Source: Deltaproteobacteria bacterium (GTDB taxonomy: Bacteria > Desulfobacterota > Binatia > UBA9968). From it: 64,000 nt of DNA. Below are positions 28,644 to 38,803 of the stretch, piece by piece. The notes under the pieces were generated by a model, which made no database searches, was not told the DNA's origin, and was given only the letters and a program-made list of their open reading frames with translations. The stretch covers positions 1-64,000 of the forward strand of contig JACQUW010000292.1 of the NCBI GenBank assembly GCA_016210115.1. The letters run 5' to 3'. Positions within the stretch are counted from its first letter, which is position 1; the number at the start of each line of letters is the position of its first letter. Both the position numbers and the translations under genes were made by a program.

Positions 28644-29171
28644 GTGAAACGGAATATTCTTACTTTGTTCATTCTTTTTCTGGCCTGGCCCTCCTGGGCT
28701 CAGGAAAAGGTGAAGATCGGCTTTGTTGATATTCAGCGAGCCATTAACGAATCGCAGGCAGGCAAAAAGGCGAAAGAGAGATTTCAGAGTCAGGTGCAAA
28801 AAATGGAAGGTGAGCTCCTGAAGGAAAAGAGCGAAGTGGAGCGGCTCAAGGCGGATTTTGATAAGAAGAGCGCCCTTTTGAAGGAAGAAGAGCGCAGAAA
28901 CATGGAGAAGGAATTTCAACGGCGCTACCTGGGTTATCAGCGCACGATGCGCGACTCCCAGGAAGAGCTGCGCCAGCGAGAAGGCGAGATGACTGCGGAG
29001 ATTCTGAAAGATCTGGAAAAAATCGTTGTCGAAATCGGCAAGAGCGAAAAATTCACGCTGATTCTCGAGCGCTCCCAGATGCTCTACAGTGATCAGGGCG
29101 TGGATATCACCAACAAAGTCATCGAACTTTACAATAGCCGGACCGCGGGAAAGGCACCCAAGGGAAAGTGA
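28644..29171 (+). CDS. skp: OmpH/Skp family periplasmic chaperone
   Basis: Signal peptide then [49 protein letters not shown] coiled coil; position after bamA. Confidence 0.9.
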   Translation: MKRNILTLFILFLAWPSWAQEKVKIGFVDIQRAINESQAGKKAKERFQSQVQKMEGELLKEKSEVERLKADFDKKSALLKEEERRNMEKEFQRRYLGYQRTMRDSQEELRQREGEMTAEILKDLEKIVVEIGKSEKFTLILERSQMLYSDQGVDITNKVIELYNSRTAGKAPKGK

Positions 29172-30244
29172 CCGCCGCAGCCAGAACGCTCTCGGAGCTG
29201 GCCCATCTCGTTGGCGGCGAGGTGGTTGGTGATGGCGGGGTGCGGATTTGGAAGGCTGCTTCGATTGATGAGGCGGGCCCCGGCGACATTACTTTTTTAG
29301 CTCACCCCCGTTACAATTCTCTTCTCAAGGGTTGCAAGGCAAGCGCGGTTATTCTCAGCTCTGGAACAGACTATGCAGAGCTGATGAAGGCCGGGAGAAG
29401 CGTTCTCGTGGCCGCGCAGCCCTATCTTGCTTTCGCGAAGATACTGCAGTTGCTTACCGAGCCGCCGCGCTACGACGGCGTGGTGAGCGATCGCGCGACC
29501 GTCGATCCGACCGCAACTCTGGGAGACGGGGTGACCGTTTTCCCTTATGTTTATATCGGGAAGAGGGTCAAAGTGGGCGCCCGCGCGGTTTTATTTCCAG
29601 GAGTGTTTTTGGGGGACGAGGTTCAGGTGGGAGACGATTGCATTCTCCATCCGAACGTTGCGGTGCGTGAGGGTTGCCGGCTCGGCCAGCGTGTCATTCT
29701 TCACGCGGGCGTGGTGATTGGCGCGGACGGCTTCGGCTATGCGGGGGAGGGCGGCGGGCGGATCAAGATACCTCAGGTGGGGATTGTGGAAATCGAGGAT
29801 GATGTAGAGATCGGGGCCAACACGACCGTGGACCGCGCCACCTTGGGCCGAACCGTTATCGGCCGCGGGACGAAAATAGACAATCTGGTTCAGATTGCTC
29901 ACAACGTGGTGGTGGGTGAGCATGCGGTTATCGCGGCGCAAGCAGGAATCGCCGGAAGCACCCGCATCGGCAGAGAGGTCGTCCTCGCCGGACAGGTTGG
30001 TATCGTCAACCATATTGAGATCGGCGACCGGAGCATGATCGGGCCTCAGTCCGGGGTTGCTCGTTCTGTGTCTCCGGGCTCTTTGCTTTCCGGAGGGCTG
30101 GAAGCTGCGCCCCATAGGGAATGGCTCAGAGTTATGACGTTGATTCCTCAACTTCCAAAAATCTGGCGCAAAGTGCGGCTTCTCGAAAGAAAAATTTCCA
30201 CCCTGAGGCGAAAAGCCGGAAAAGGAGTCAAGGATCATGCTTGA
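29168..30244 (+). CDS. lpxD: UDP-3-O-(acyl)glucosamine N-acyltransferase
   Basis: Left-handed beta-helix hexapeptide repeats; [46 protein letters not shown]...[28 protein letters not shown]. Confidence 0.96.
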   Translation: MTAAARTLSELAHLVGGEVVGDGGVRIWKAASIDEAGPGDITFLAHPRYNSLLKGCKASAVILSSGTDYAELMKAGRSVLVAAQPYLAFAKILQLLTEPPRYDGVVSDRATVDPTATLGDGVTVFPYVYIGKRVKVGARAVLFPGVFLGDEVQVGDDCILHPNVAVREGCRLGQRVILHAGVVIGADGFGYAGEGGGRIKIPQVGIVEIEDDVEIGANTTVDRATLGRTVIGRGTKIDNLVQIAHNVVVGEHAVIAAQAGIAGSTRIGREVVLAGQVGIVNHIEIGDRSMIGPQSGVARSVSPGSLLSGGLEAAPHREWLRVMTLIPQLPKIWRKVRLLERKISTLRRKAGKGVKDHA

Positions 30245-30674
30245 CGTTAGAGAGATCTTCAAGTCCATACCCCACCGCTATCCTTTTCTTCTGGTTGATA
30301 AAATACTCGAAGTCGACGGCGATCAGAAAATCATCGGAATTAAGAATGTCACCATTAACGAAAGTTTTTTTCAGGGCCATTTTCCTAACAGGCCGCTTAT
30401 GCCCGGGGTCCTGATCTGCGAAGCTATGGCTCAAGTCGGGGCTATTTTCGCATATAGTGCCAGAGGCGGGACGAACGGCGAAAAGGTCTTCCTTTTGACA
30501 GGCCTGGATCGAGTGAAGTTCAAACGCCCCGTGGAACCCGGGGATCAGTTGCGTTTGGAGCTGACCTCCCTCAGGCGGCGGGGCACTTTCTGGAAAATGA
30601 AAGGGGTGGCGACTGTGGACGGAAAGCTCGTTGCCCAGGCCGAAATATCCGCGATGGAAGTGTCCGTGAGCTGA
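30237..30674 (+). CDS. fabZ: (3R)-hydroxyacyl-ACP dehydratase
   Basis: [27 protein letters not shown]...[39 protein letters not shown]. Confidence 0.96.
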   Translation: MLDVREIFKSIPHRYPFLLVDKILEVDGDQKIIGIKNVTINESFFQGHFPNRPLMPGVLICEAMAQVGAIFAYSARGGTNGEKVFLLTGLDRVKFKRPVEPGDQLRLELTSLRRRGTFWKMKGVATVDGKLVAQAEISAMEVSVS

Positions 30675-30693
30675 GGGACGAATACACGCTGAA

Positions 30694-31470
30694 ATGGCCA
30701 AAATTCATAAAACAGCGCTGGTGGACCCGCGGGCTGAATTGGATGCCGATGTCGCAGTCGGGGCCTACTGTGTGATCGGCCCCCAGGTTAAAATTGGTAA
30801 AGGGACGGAAATGAGGTCGCACGTGGTTATTGAGGGAAATACCACGTTGGGCGCGGACAACGTCGTGTTCCAGTTCGCTAGTGTGGGTTCCCGTCCGCAA
30901 GACCTGAAATACAAAGGTGAAGAAAGTCGATTGATTATCGGCGATCACAACACCATTCGCGAGTTTGTGTCGATCAATCCGGGCACGGCAGGAGGGGGGA
31001 TGGTGACCCAAATCGGGAATCACAATCTCCTGATGATGTATTGCCATATCGCCCATGACTGCATTCTGGGTAACTGTAACATCATCGCCAACGGGGCGAC
31101 CCTCGGAGGTCATGTCCAGATCGAGGACTATGTTATTGTTGGCGGGCTTGTCGGTATCCACCAGTTCGTCAAAGTGGGAACGGGGGCGATTTTGGGCGCG
31201 GGCTCCATGGTCTCCAAAGATATTCCCCCTTATTGCAACGCGACGGGCGATCGAGCCAAGCTCAGGGGACTCAACCTTGAAGGTCTCAGAAGGAGAGGTT
31301 TCACGAGGGAGCAAATCGACGCGCTCAAAAGAGCTTACCGGATCATTTTCCGCTCGGGTCTAAAGACCAAAGAAGCGCTCACAAAAGTGTGCCGGGAAAT
31401 TCCCAACTCCGCGGAGGTGCAGTATCTGGCACGGTTCATCGAGAACTGCCAGAGAGGGATCTGCCGGTAA
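30694..31470 (+). CDS. lpxA: UDP-N-acetylglucosamine acyltransferase
   Basis: MAKIHKTALVDPRAELDADVAVGAYCVIGPQVKIGKGTEMRSHVVIEGNTTLGADNVVFQFASVGSRPQDLKYKGEESRLIIGDHNTIREFVSINPGT. Confidence 0.97.
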   Translation: MAKIHKTALVDPRAELDADVAVGAYCVIGPQVKIGKGTEMRSHVVIEGNTTLGADNVVFQFASVGSRPQDLKYKGEESRLIIGDHNTIREFVSINPGTAGGGMVTQIGNHNLLMMYCHIAHDCILGNCNIIANGATLGGHVQIEDYVIVGGLVGIHQFVKVGTGAILGAGSMVSKDIPPYCNATGDRAKLRGLNLEGLRRRGFTREQIDALKRAYRIIFRSGLKTKEALTKVCREIPNSAEVQYLARFIENCQRGICR

Positions 31471-31480
31471 AACCAATCAC

Positions 31481-31560
31481 AGCGTTCAAGCAGTTCAAAT
31501 GTTCAAACGGTTCGAAGGCTCCGTCCTTGAACATCTTGAACGTTTAAGCGATTGAACGCT
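31481..31560. repeat. Imperfect inverted repeat built of GTTCAA / TTGAAC units
   Basis: Left arm agcgttcaagcagttcaaatgttcaaacggttcgaagg (31481-31518), loop ctccgt, right arm ccttgaacatcttgaacgtttaagcgattgaacgct (31525-31560). Confidence 0.8.
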
Positions 31561-31565
31561 TCTTT

Positions 31566-31593
31566 ATTTGTTGAATGCGATTTGTTGAATGCG
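31566..31593 (+). repeat. Exact 14-bp tandem duplication (ATTTGTTGAATGCG x2) across the lpxI start codon
   Basis: Two exact copies, 31566-31579 and 31580-31593; each contains an ATG (31575 and 31589). Confidence 0.95.
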
Positions 31594-32395
31594 CAAACTC
31601 GGGCTTATCGCGGGAAACGGCAAGTTTCCATTGATCTTTGCCGAGCAGGCCAGGCGGGAAGGAGTCTCCCTGGTTGCTGTAGCTCATCGCGGCGAGACTC
31701 CAGAAGAGATCGAACGATGGCTCGACGCGGTGACCTGGGTTTACGTGGGTCAGTTGGGCAAGATTATTCGGACCTTTCATCGGGCCGGGGTGAAGGAAGC
31801 GGTGATGGCGGGGGGCATCCGCAAGGCTAAACTCTTCTCCAATTTCCGGCCGGATTTCCGAGGCGCCGCTTTCTTGGCTCGCGTCAAGAGTCGAGAGGAT
31901 GATCAACTCCTGAGAGGAGTGGCCGAAGAGTTGGAGCGCGAAGGGATCAGGGTTTTGGAATCGACTCTTTTTCTTTCGCATATTGTCGCGCCCGGCGGCG
32001 TTCTATCCCGGCGCGCGCCAACGCCCGCTCAGTGGGAGGACATCCGGCTTGGATTTCGCGTCGCAAAGGAAATGGGCCGGCTGGGAATCGGGCAGAGCAT
32101 TGTCGTTAAGCATGGCGTTGTTCTCGCTGTTGAAGCGGTAGAGGGAACGGACGCGGCGATTCGCCGGGGCGGCGACCTGGGAAAACAAGGTTTTCTTGTG
32201 GTTAAGGTGAGCAAGCCGCAGCAAGACTTGCGCTTTGACGTGCCGGCCATCGGGGTCGATACCATTCGGCTGTTGCATGAATTGAGGGGTGCTGGAGTCG
32301 CGGTTGAGGCGGGAAAAACGATTCTGCTGGAGAAAGAACAACTGCTTGAAGAGGCGGACCGCTGGGGCATCGTGGTAACTGGAATCAGCGCGTGA
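31589..32395 (+). CDS. lpxI: UDP-2,3-diacylglucosamine pyrophosphatase LpxI (DUF1009)
   Basis: LGLIAGNGKFPLIFAEQARREGVSLVAVAHRGETPEEIE...AGVKEAVMAGGIRKAKLF...MGRLGIGQSIVVKHGVVLAVEAVEGTDAAIRRGG. Confidence 0.94.
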   Translation: MRKLGLIAGNGKFPLIFAEQARREGVSLVAVAHRGETPEEIERWLDAVTWVYVGQLGKIIRTFHRAGVKEAVMAGGIRKAKLFSNFRPDFRGAAFLARVKSREDDQLLRGVAEELEREGIRVLESTLFLSHIVAPGGVLSRRAPTPAQWEDIRLGFRVAKEMGRLGIGQSIVVKHGVVLAVEAVEGTDAAIRRGGDLGKQGFLVVKVSKPQQDLRFDVPAIGVDTIRLLHELRGAGVAVEAGKTILLEKEQLLEEADRWGIVVTGISA

Positions 32396-33348
32396 GAGAA
32401 CAGCAGGAAAGCAAAATGGGAGTTCGAGAAAGAGTTTCGGTCGCCGTCGTCGGCGTCGGCTACGTGGGGCGGTTTCATGCGGAAAAATATGCCGCCTCCC
32501 ACAACGCTCGTTTGGTCGCTGTCGCGGATATTGACCAAAGTCGCGCAACGGAAGTCGGCGGGCGGTTGGGCGTGGGCGCCTTCACCGATTACCGGGAGCT
32601 GTATGGGCGGGTTCAATGCGTGAGCGTTGCCGTTCCGACGCGGCTTCACTACCAGGTCGCCAGGGATTTTCTAACGGCGGGGCTGGACGTTCTCGTGGAA
32701 AAGCCGATGGCGGCGACGCTGGAAGAAGCCAGGGAATTGGCCGCGGTGGCGAGCGAAAAAAATCTCATCCTGCAGATCGGGCACCTGGAGAGATTTAATC
32801 CGGCCATTCGGAGACTGGAAGGAGTGGTTCGAGAGCCGAAATTCGTCGAGTGTCACCGTCTGGCTCCGTTTATAGAGCGAGGGACGGACGTTGACGTCGT
32901 TTTCGATCTTATGATCCATGATCTCGACGTCATCGGCAGCCTGGTTCGTTCCCCGGTCCAGAGAGTCGAAGCCGTGGGGGTTGCCGTTTTAACCGACAAG
33001 CCGGATATTGCGAACGCTCGCATCGCATTTTCGAACGGCTGCATCGCCAACATAACGTCGAGTCGGGTCTCAATGAAGCGCGAGCGTAAAATTCGGATCT
33101 TTCAGCCTGATGCCTACATCTCGATTGACTACGACCGGAGGAGCGCTCAGATCTATCGCAGGCCGGAAAAAGGCGCAAAGTGGGAACAGATTCGAGGAGA
33201 AACAATTGAGATCCCGGAGGGAGACGCGCTTTCTGACGAAATAGAGTCGTTCTTGACAGCCGTTCAGCAGCGCAGCCGTCCTCTTGTAAGCGGCGAGGAT
33301 GGGCTGAGAGCGCTGGAAATTGCGGCGATGATCAGCGACCAATTGTGA
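32392..33348 (+). CDS. Gfo/Idh/MocA-family oxidoreductase
   Basis: VSVAVVGVGYVGRFHAEKYAASHNARLVAVADID...VSVAVPTRLHYQVARDFLTAGLDVLVEKPMAATLEEARELAAVA...LQIGHLERFNPAIRRLE. Confidence 0.92.
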   Translation: MREQQESKMGVRERVSVAVVGVGYVGRFHAEKYAASHNARLVAVADIDQSRATEVGGRLGVGAFTDYRELYGRVQCVSVAVPTRLHYQVARDFLTAGLDVLVEKPMAATLEEARELAAVASEKNLILQIGHLERFNPAIRRLEGVVREPKFVECHRLAPFIERGTDVDVVFDLMIHDLDVIGSLVRSPVQRVEAVGVAVLTDKPDIANARIAFSNGCIANITSSRVSMKRERKIRIFQPDAYISIDYDRRSAQIYRRPEKGAKWEQIRGETIEIPEGDALSDEIESFLTAVQQRSRPLVSGEDGLRALEIAAMISDQL

Positions 33349-34514
33349 CCAGTGTGAGGCAGATTCCAGGAGATCGCAGGGGCGGAGCCAGACGGATCAT
33401 GCTTGTTGTCGGCGAGGCCTCCGGAGACCTGCACGGAGCGCACCTCGTCAGATCGCTTTACGAAAGGGATCCAACGCTCGAGCTATTCGGGGTCGCAGGA
33501 GAACACCTCAAAGAGGCCGGGATCCGAGTCGTGCTGGAGGTGAGCTCGCTGACCGGAATGGGATTGGCGGAGCTGGCCGGTAACGTAAGAGCTCTGTGGA
33601 GCGCCTACCGGCTGCTGCAAAGCGTCTTGCGTGAACAGAGGCCGGATCTGCTGATTCTGATCGATTTCCCTGAATTTAACCTGCGCCTGGCCCGTTCAGC
33701 CAAGAACATGCGGATCCCGGTACTTTACTACATTAGCCCTCAAGTTTGGGCATGGCGAAAGCGGCGCATTCGAAAGATCGCTCAACGGGTTGATCATATG
33801 GCCGTGGTTTTTCCTTTTGAAGCCCAACTCTACGAGAAAGCGAAGCTGAGGGTGACTTTCGTCGGCCATCCTTTGTTGGATGTGGTCCGTGCGACGTTGC
33901 CGCGCGAAACCGCTTTGATGCAGTTGGGTCTGGATCCATCCAAGCAGACGATCGCCCTCCTGCCAGGCAGCCGGGAGCGGGAGGTTCATTATCATCTTGG
34001 GGCCATGTTAGAGGCGGCGCGCCGCCTGCAGCTCTCCGGCGGGTTTCAGTTTGTGCTGGTTCGCGCCACCACGGTGGACCGTCTCCTGCTGGAAAAGACG
34101 CTTGCGCAGGCCGCGTTGCGGATCCCGATTTCGGACGGGAACGCTTATAATGTGATCAACGCCTGCGAGCTGGTATGGACTGCCTCCGGAACGGCGACCC
34201 TGGAAACGGCTCTATTGTTGCGTCCCATGGTGATTGTCTATCGTCTGGCATGGTTGACCTATGGGCTCGCGAGACTTTTGGTGAGGGTGAGTCACATCGG
34301 GATAGTGAACATTATCGCCGGGGAGAGGGTAGTCCCGGAATTGATTCAGTCCCAGGTGACTCCCGGCAGAATCGTTTCCGAGAGCGAGCGGATTCTGCGG
34401 GAGCCAAACAGGCGCCGCCGCATGGTGGAAAAGCTGTCGCTGGTTCGGGACAAGCTGGGTCTCCCCGGCGCGGCCGGCCGGGTCGCGGACATCGCTCTGG
34501 CGATGATGAGATAG
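33345..34514 (+). CDS. lpxB: Lipid-A-disaccharide synthase
   Basis: MLVVGEASGDLHGAHLVRSLYERDPTLELFGVAGEHLKEAGIRVV...PDLLILIDFPEFNLRLARSAK...VLYYISPQVWAWRKRRIRKIAQRVDHMAVVFPFEAQLYE. Confidence 0.97.
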   Translation: MTSVRQIPGDRRGGARRIMLVVGEASGDLHGAHLVRSLYERDPTLELFGVAGEHLKEAGIRVVLEVSSLTGMGLAELAGNVRALWSAYRLLQSVLREQRPDLLILIDFPEFNLRLARSAKNMRIPVLYYISPQVWAWRKRRIRKIAQRVDHMAVVFPFEAQLYEKAKLRVTFVGHPLLDVVRATLPRETALMQLGLDPSKQTIALLPGSREREVHYHLGAMLEAARRLQLSGGFQFVLVRATTVDRLLLEKTLAQAALRIPISDGNAYNVINACELVWTASGTATLETALLLRPMVIVYRLAWLTYGLARLLVRVSHIGIVNIIAGERVVPELIQSQVTPGRIVSESERILREPNRRRRMVEKLSLVRDKLGLPGAAGRVADIALAMMR

Positions 34515-34538
34515 AATCTCGGACTGAGGAAAAAAGGG

Positions 34539-36293
34539 TTGAAGCTCTATCGACGTCTGCTCCAATTTCTTAGGCCGTATATCTGGCCATATTTTTCGTT
34601 AGGGATGCTCTGCATGCTTGGTTACAGCGCCACGAGCGGCGCGATTCCATTTCTCGTGCAAAGCATCTTCGACGACGTTTTCGCCCGGAAGGACCGGGAG
34701 ATCCTCGTCTATCTTCCCGTGGTCATCGTGGCGGTTTTTGGGTTTCGCGGCCTTACGAATTTCGGGCAAACCTATTTCACGGATTATGTCGGGCTTCGGA
34801 TCATCAATGATATCCGAAATGCTTTGAACCGGCATCTCCAGTATCTCTCGCTTTCATTTTTTCAGAGGCATCCAACAGGAACCCTGATTTCCCGTGTTAG
34901 TAGCGACGTGACATTGGTTCGCTCCGCTCTGACGGATTCCGTGGCCTCTCTGATGCGCGACACTACCTCGTTGATCGCCTTGATTGCGGTTGCCTTTGCG
35001 AAAGATTGGGTCCTGGCGACCATCGCTTTTCTCGTTTTTCCCGCATCGGTTTTGCCGGTGACCCGGATGAGTCGAAGAGTAAAACGATTTACAAAGAGAG
35101 GGCAGGTAACAACGGGCACGCTCACCAGCCTGCTGCAGGAAAGCATTCAAGGCAACCGGATCGTCAAGGCCTTCGGCATGGAAAAATACGAAGGCGAGAG
35201 ATTCGCTCACGAAAACCAGAGACTTTTCAAACAATCGATCCGGGCGACCCGCATGCGGGCGTTGGTCACCCCGGCGATGGAACTTTTGTCTTCTCTGGCG
35301 ATCGGGGCCGTTGTCTGGTATGGCGGCTCCGCTGTTATCGAAGGAGGGCGCACGCAGGGCGAATTTATGGCGTTCATGGCGGCCATGTTTCTCATGTACC
35401 AGCCTTTCAGACAGTTGGCTAAGACCTATACGATGCTTCATCAGGGCATGGCCGGGGCGGAACGGATCTTCGAAATCTTGGACACAGAGCCGGAAATCAG
35501 GGATCGTCCAGGCGCAGTGCCGGCGCCCGCGTTTTCCCGGGCGATTGAGTTTCACAATGTCAGCTTCGGTTATGGCCACAGATTGGTTTTGAAAGATATC
35601 GGCCTTAAGATCAGGGCCGGAGAGGTAGTGGCTCTGGTGGGCGTAAGCGGCGTCGGTAAGAGCACTCTCGCCGATTTGATTCCAAGATTTTATGACGTCA
35701 CTTCTGGAAAAATCACGATCGATGATGTGGATATCAGGGACGTGACGGTGGAGTCGCTGCGGTCGCAAATCGGCATCGTCACCCAGCACACCTTTTTATT
35801 TAACGATACGGTGAAGAACAACATCGCGTATGGAGATCCGTCCCAGGACATGGGCCGGGTGGTGGAAGCCGCGAAGGCGGCCCACGCTCATGATTTTATT
35901 CTCGCTATGCCCCAGGGCTATGATACGATGGTTGGCGAGATGGGGATGAAGCTTTCGGGCGGCCAGCGTCAGAGGTTGGCCATTGCCCGGGCCTTGTTGA
36001 AGAACGCTCCGATTCTCATCCTGGACGAAGCAACGTCATCTTTGGATGCGGATTCCGAGCGCCTCGTGCAGGAGGCACTGGAACGTCTGATGATGAAGCG
36101 GACGACGCTGGTGATCGCGCATCGCCTGTCAACAATCCGCAAGGCCCACCGGATCGTGGTGGTGGTCGGTGGATCCATCGTCGAAGAGGGCACGCACGAA
36201 GAGTTGCTGGCGCGAAAAGCGGAATACAGCCGGCTTTACACGTTGCAACTTCTTGAGGGCGTTGGGAGCGCCCGGGGAAAGACTTTACACTGA
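34539..36293 (+). CDS. msbA: Lipid A export ABC transporter permease/ATPase (MsbA-like)
   Basis: Six-TM exporter domain plus ABC NBD ([27 protein letters not shown]...GGQRQRLAIARALLKNAPILILDEATSSLD); TTG start; position after lpxB. Confidence 0.93.
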   Translation: MKLYRRLLQFLRPYIWPYFSLGMLCMLGYSATSGAIPFLVQSIFDDVFARKDREILVYLPVVIVAVFGFRGLTNFGQTYFTDYVGLRIINDIRNALNRHLQYLSLSFFQRHPTGTLISRVSSDVTLVRSALTDSVASLMRDTTSLIALIAVAFAKDWVLATIAFLVFPASVLPVTRMSRRVKRFTKRGQVTTGTLTSLLQESIQGNRIVKAFGMEKYEGERFAHENQRLFKQSIRATRMRALVTPAMELLSSLAIGAVVWYGGSAVIEGGRTQGEFMAFMAAMFLMYQPFRQLAKTYTMLHQGMAGAERIFEILDTEPEIRDRPGAVPAPAFSRAIEFHNVSFGYGHRLVLKDIGLKIRAGEVVALVGVSGVGKSTLADLIPRFYDVTSGKITIDDVDIRDVTVESLRSQIGIVTQHTFLFNDTVKNNIAYGDPSQDMGRVVEAAKAAHAHDFILAMPQGYDTMVGEMGMKLSGGQRQRLAIARALLKNAPILILDEATSSLDADSERLVQEALERLMMKRTTLVIAHRLSTIRKAHRIVVVVGGSIVEEGTHEELLARKAEYSRLYTLQLLEGVGSARGKTLH

Positions 36294-36309
36294 GTGTCAT
36301 CAGCCGCAC

Positions 36310-37605
36310 ATGCTGTACTGGATTTACAATTGCGTTCTCGTTTTATTCGTGGTCGTCAGCCTTCCGCTCCTCCCCATTTTTCCGTTTTTGTCCAAGCGCT
36401 TTCGGGAAGGCTTTTTCCAGCGGCTGGGTTTCTACCCGCGTAACATCAGGAAAATCGTGGGAGGATCCCGTCCCGTCTGGATTCATGCGGCCTCAGTGGG
36501 TGAAGTTCTGGCTGCAAGGGTGCTGGCCGGGAGCATCAAAGAGCGCTTCCGCGAACGCAAAATCATCGTATCCACTTTCACCTCGACAGGATTGGACATG
36601 GCGCGGCGCACCATTGAGACGGCCGACGCGTGCATTTTTTTGCCGCTGGACTTCTTTTGGGTTGTGCGGCGCGCGTTGCGGTTTTTTGATCCGTGCTTGT
36701 TGCTGTTCGTTGAAACCGAGATTTGGCCTAATTTGTTGCAAGTGGCGCACCGCAGGGGTGTCCCCACACTCTTGCTGAGCGGCCGTCTTTCGGCAAAAGC
36801 TTTTCGCCATTACCGTTTTTTTCGCGTCTTTTTCTCTCGAGTCCTGCGCCACTTTACTGCGATTGGCATGCAAAGCCGGGAGGACGCCGAGAGGCTGATG
36901 CGCCTGGGCGCGGCGCCGGAAAAGATCTCGCTTACCGGAAACCTGAAGTACGCGCTGGCAGGAGCCTCCGATTCCGGAGCCAAATCGACCCTGGAGCGCA
37001 GCATCGCAGACCACGGAAAAAAGAGAAGACCTGTTGTTGTGGTGGGGAGCAGTCACAGGGGAGAGGAAGAAGTTCTACTGGATGTTCTTGAGTTGCTCAA
37101 GACGCCTTTTCCGGAGCTCTTGATGGTGCTCGCGCCGCGGCATCCGCAACGCTTTTCTGAAGTGGAAAGGCTGGTCAAGAAAAGGAAATTCCGCTACGAG
37201 AAAAAGAGTCAGATGAATGGCCGGGTGGCAGGGCAAACCGATGTGATTTTGCTGGACACGATGGGAGATCTCTCGCTCTTTTATTCGATGGCGGACGTCG
37301 CCTTTGTGGGGGGGAGCCTTGTGGATGCCGGGGGACATAATCTTGTTGAGCCGGCTCGTTTTCGGAAGCCGGTCCTTTTCGGGCCTTACGTGGAAAATTG
37401 CGCCGCTGTGGCAAAAGCAATGAAACAAAGAGGCGGCGGAATCGAGGTGCATGGCAAGGAGGATCTGGTTCGAGAGATCAGAGGACTCCTGAGCGACCGG
37501 GAAAAGGCCGAGAGGATGGGGGAGATGGCACACGGGGTTGTTGAGGGAGACCGACCCGCGGTGCAGCGAACGATGGATCTTGTTTCGCTTTATTTGCAGC
37601 CATAG
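36310..37605 (+). CDS. kdtA: 3-deoxy-D-manno-octulosonic acid transferase
   Basis: VWIHAASVGEVLAARVLAGSIKERFRERKIIVSTFTSTGLDMARRT...PRHPQRFSEVERLVKKRKFRYEKKSQ...DLSLFYSMADVAFVGGSLVDAGGHNLVEPARFRKPVLFGPYVENC. Confidence 0.96.
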   Translation: MLYWIYNCVLVLFVVVSLPLLPIFPFLSKRFREGFFQRLGFYPRNIRKIVGGSRPVWIHAASVGEVLAARVLAGSIKERFRERKIIVSTFTSTGLDMARRTIETADACIFLPLDFFWVVRRALRFFDPCLLLFVETEIWPNLLQVAHRRGVPTLLLSGRLSAKAFRHYRFFRVFFSRVLRHFTAIGMQSREDAERLMRLGAAPEKISLTGNLKYALAGASDSGAKSTLERSIADHGKKRRPVVVVGSSHRGEEEVLLDVLELLKTPFPELLMVLAPRHPQRFSEVERLVKKRKFRYEKKSQMNGRVAGQTDVILLDTMGDLSLFYSMADVAFVGGSLVDAGGHNLVEPARFRKPVLFGPYVENCAAVAKAMKQRGGGIEVHGKEDLVREIRGLLSDREKAERMGEMAHGVVEGDRPAVQRTMDLVSLYLQP

Positions 37606-37689
37606 CGTTTCGGTCACGATCGAGCCTTCCCTTCCGGTCCATCGACCCTGGCCGCTTTCTTGGCGACAGGGCCTTCTCGCTAACGCTTA

Positions 37690-38775
37690 ATGAACGAATT
37701 TTTGATTCGCAGGGTCTGGAAAAGAGGCGGTTTTTGTGCGCGCCTTGTCTGGACTTTGACTTTACCTCTGTCTTTCCTCTATTGCGGCGGTGTTCTCGTC
37801 CGCAATCTCCTCTATGCCCGGCGCTGGCTGCCGAGAAGGAGCCTTCCGGTGCCGGTCGTCAGCGTAGGAAATCTAGTGGTCGGAGGAACCGGGAAAACCC
37901 CGACGACTTTGTGGCTCGCGCGAGAGCTGGCGAAGCGCGGTCACAAAGTGGCGGTTCTCAGTCGAGGTTATAAGGGCGTTCGAAACGGACCTGCTGTCTT
38001 GCAACCGGCATTCGCAATGGATTTGGTGGCAAAGAACGGCGCCTGTCTGGAGGCAGGGGACGAGCCGGCGATGATGGCCGGACTTTTCAACGTGCGGGTT
38101 GGAGTGGGGCGAAACCGCTACCAGACTGGGAGCCTTCTGCTGCGCAAAAATGAGGCGGATGTCTTTCTTCTGGATGACGGTTTTCAGCACCGGCAATTAA
38201 ACCGCGACCTGGATCTTGTCCTTCTGGGCTCAGATTGGGAGGGGTGGTTGCTCCCCGCCGGGCCATTCCGTGAACCGAGGCGCTCGCTCCGGCGGGCACA
38301 GTATTTTTTGATCACCGGGGCGCGTAAAAAGTGGGCGTCCTATTTGGGGCACTTTTCGCAGGAGACGGTTTTTATCGGCGCCCTCGAGCCCAGATGCCTG
38401 CTCAGCCTGGACGGCAATCAATGGAAGGAATCTCCTCTCAGCATCCTGGATAGAAGCAAGATTCTGGCAGTTTCCGCCATTGCGAACCCGCGGCGCTTCT
38501 ATCGCCTCATTCACGATTGGGGAGGGGAGATTGTCCGCGCCATTGAGTTTCCCGATCATTACACCTATTCGGTCAAGGACTGGCAGAGAATCAATCGGGC
38601 GGGTCGTGACGTGGATTTTATCGTTACGACGGAAAAAGATATCGTGAAGCTGGTGCAATTTCCATTTGCGCGCGACAAGCTCCTGGTTCTGCGAGTAGAA
38701 ATGGTAATCGAAAACGGAGACTTGTTGATCCGAGCGATTGAAGATGCGATTCAAAAAAAAGCCCCCCGGGCCTGA
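37690..38775 (+). CDS. lpxK: Tetraacyldisaccharide 4'-kinase
   Basis: VPVVSVGNLVVGGTGKTPTTLWLARELAKRGHKVAVLSRGYKGV...LLDDGFQHRQLNRDLDLVLLGS...LLPAGPFREPRRSLRRA. Confidence 0.96.
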   Translation: MNEFLIRRVWKRGGFCARLVWTLTLPLSFLYCGGVLVRNLLYARRWLPRRSLPVPVVSVGNLVVGGTGKTPTTLWLARELAKRGHKVAVLSRGYKGVRNGPAVLQPAFAMDLVAKNGACLEAGDEPAMMAGLFNVRVGVGRNRYQTGSLLLRKNEADVFLLDDGFQHRQLNRDLDLVLLGSDWEGWLLPAGPFREPRRSLRRAQYFLITGARKKWASYLGHFSQETVFIGALEPRCLLSLDGNQWKESPLSILDRSKILAVSAIANPRRFYRLIHDWGGEIVRAIEFPDHYTYSVKDWQRINRAGRDVDFIVTTEKDIVKLVQFPFARDKLLVLRVEMVIENGDLLIRAIEDAIQKKAPRA

Positions 38776-38803
38776 GAAGGCCGCTATCGACATAAGAACT
38801 AGA

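Noticed and set aside
34854-35789. 311-aa minus-strand ORF
   Set aside because: Antisense to msbA; shadow ORF.
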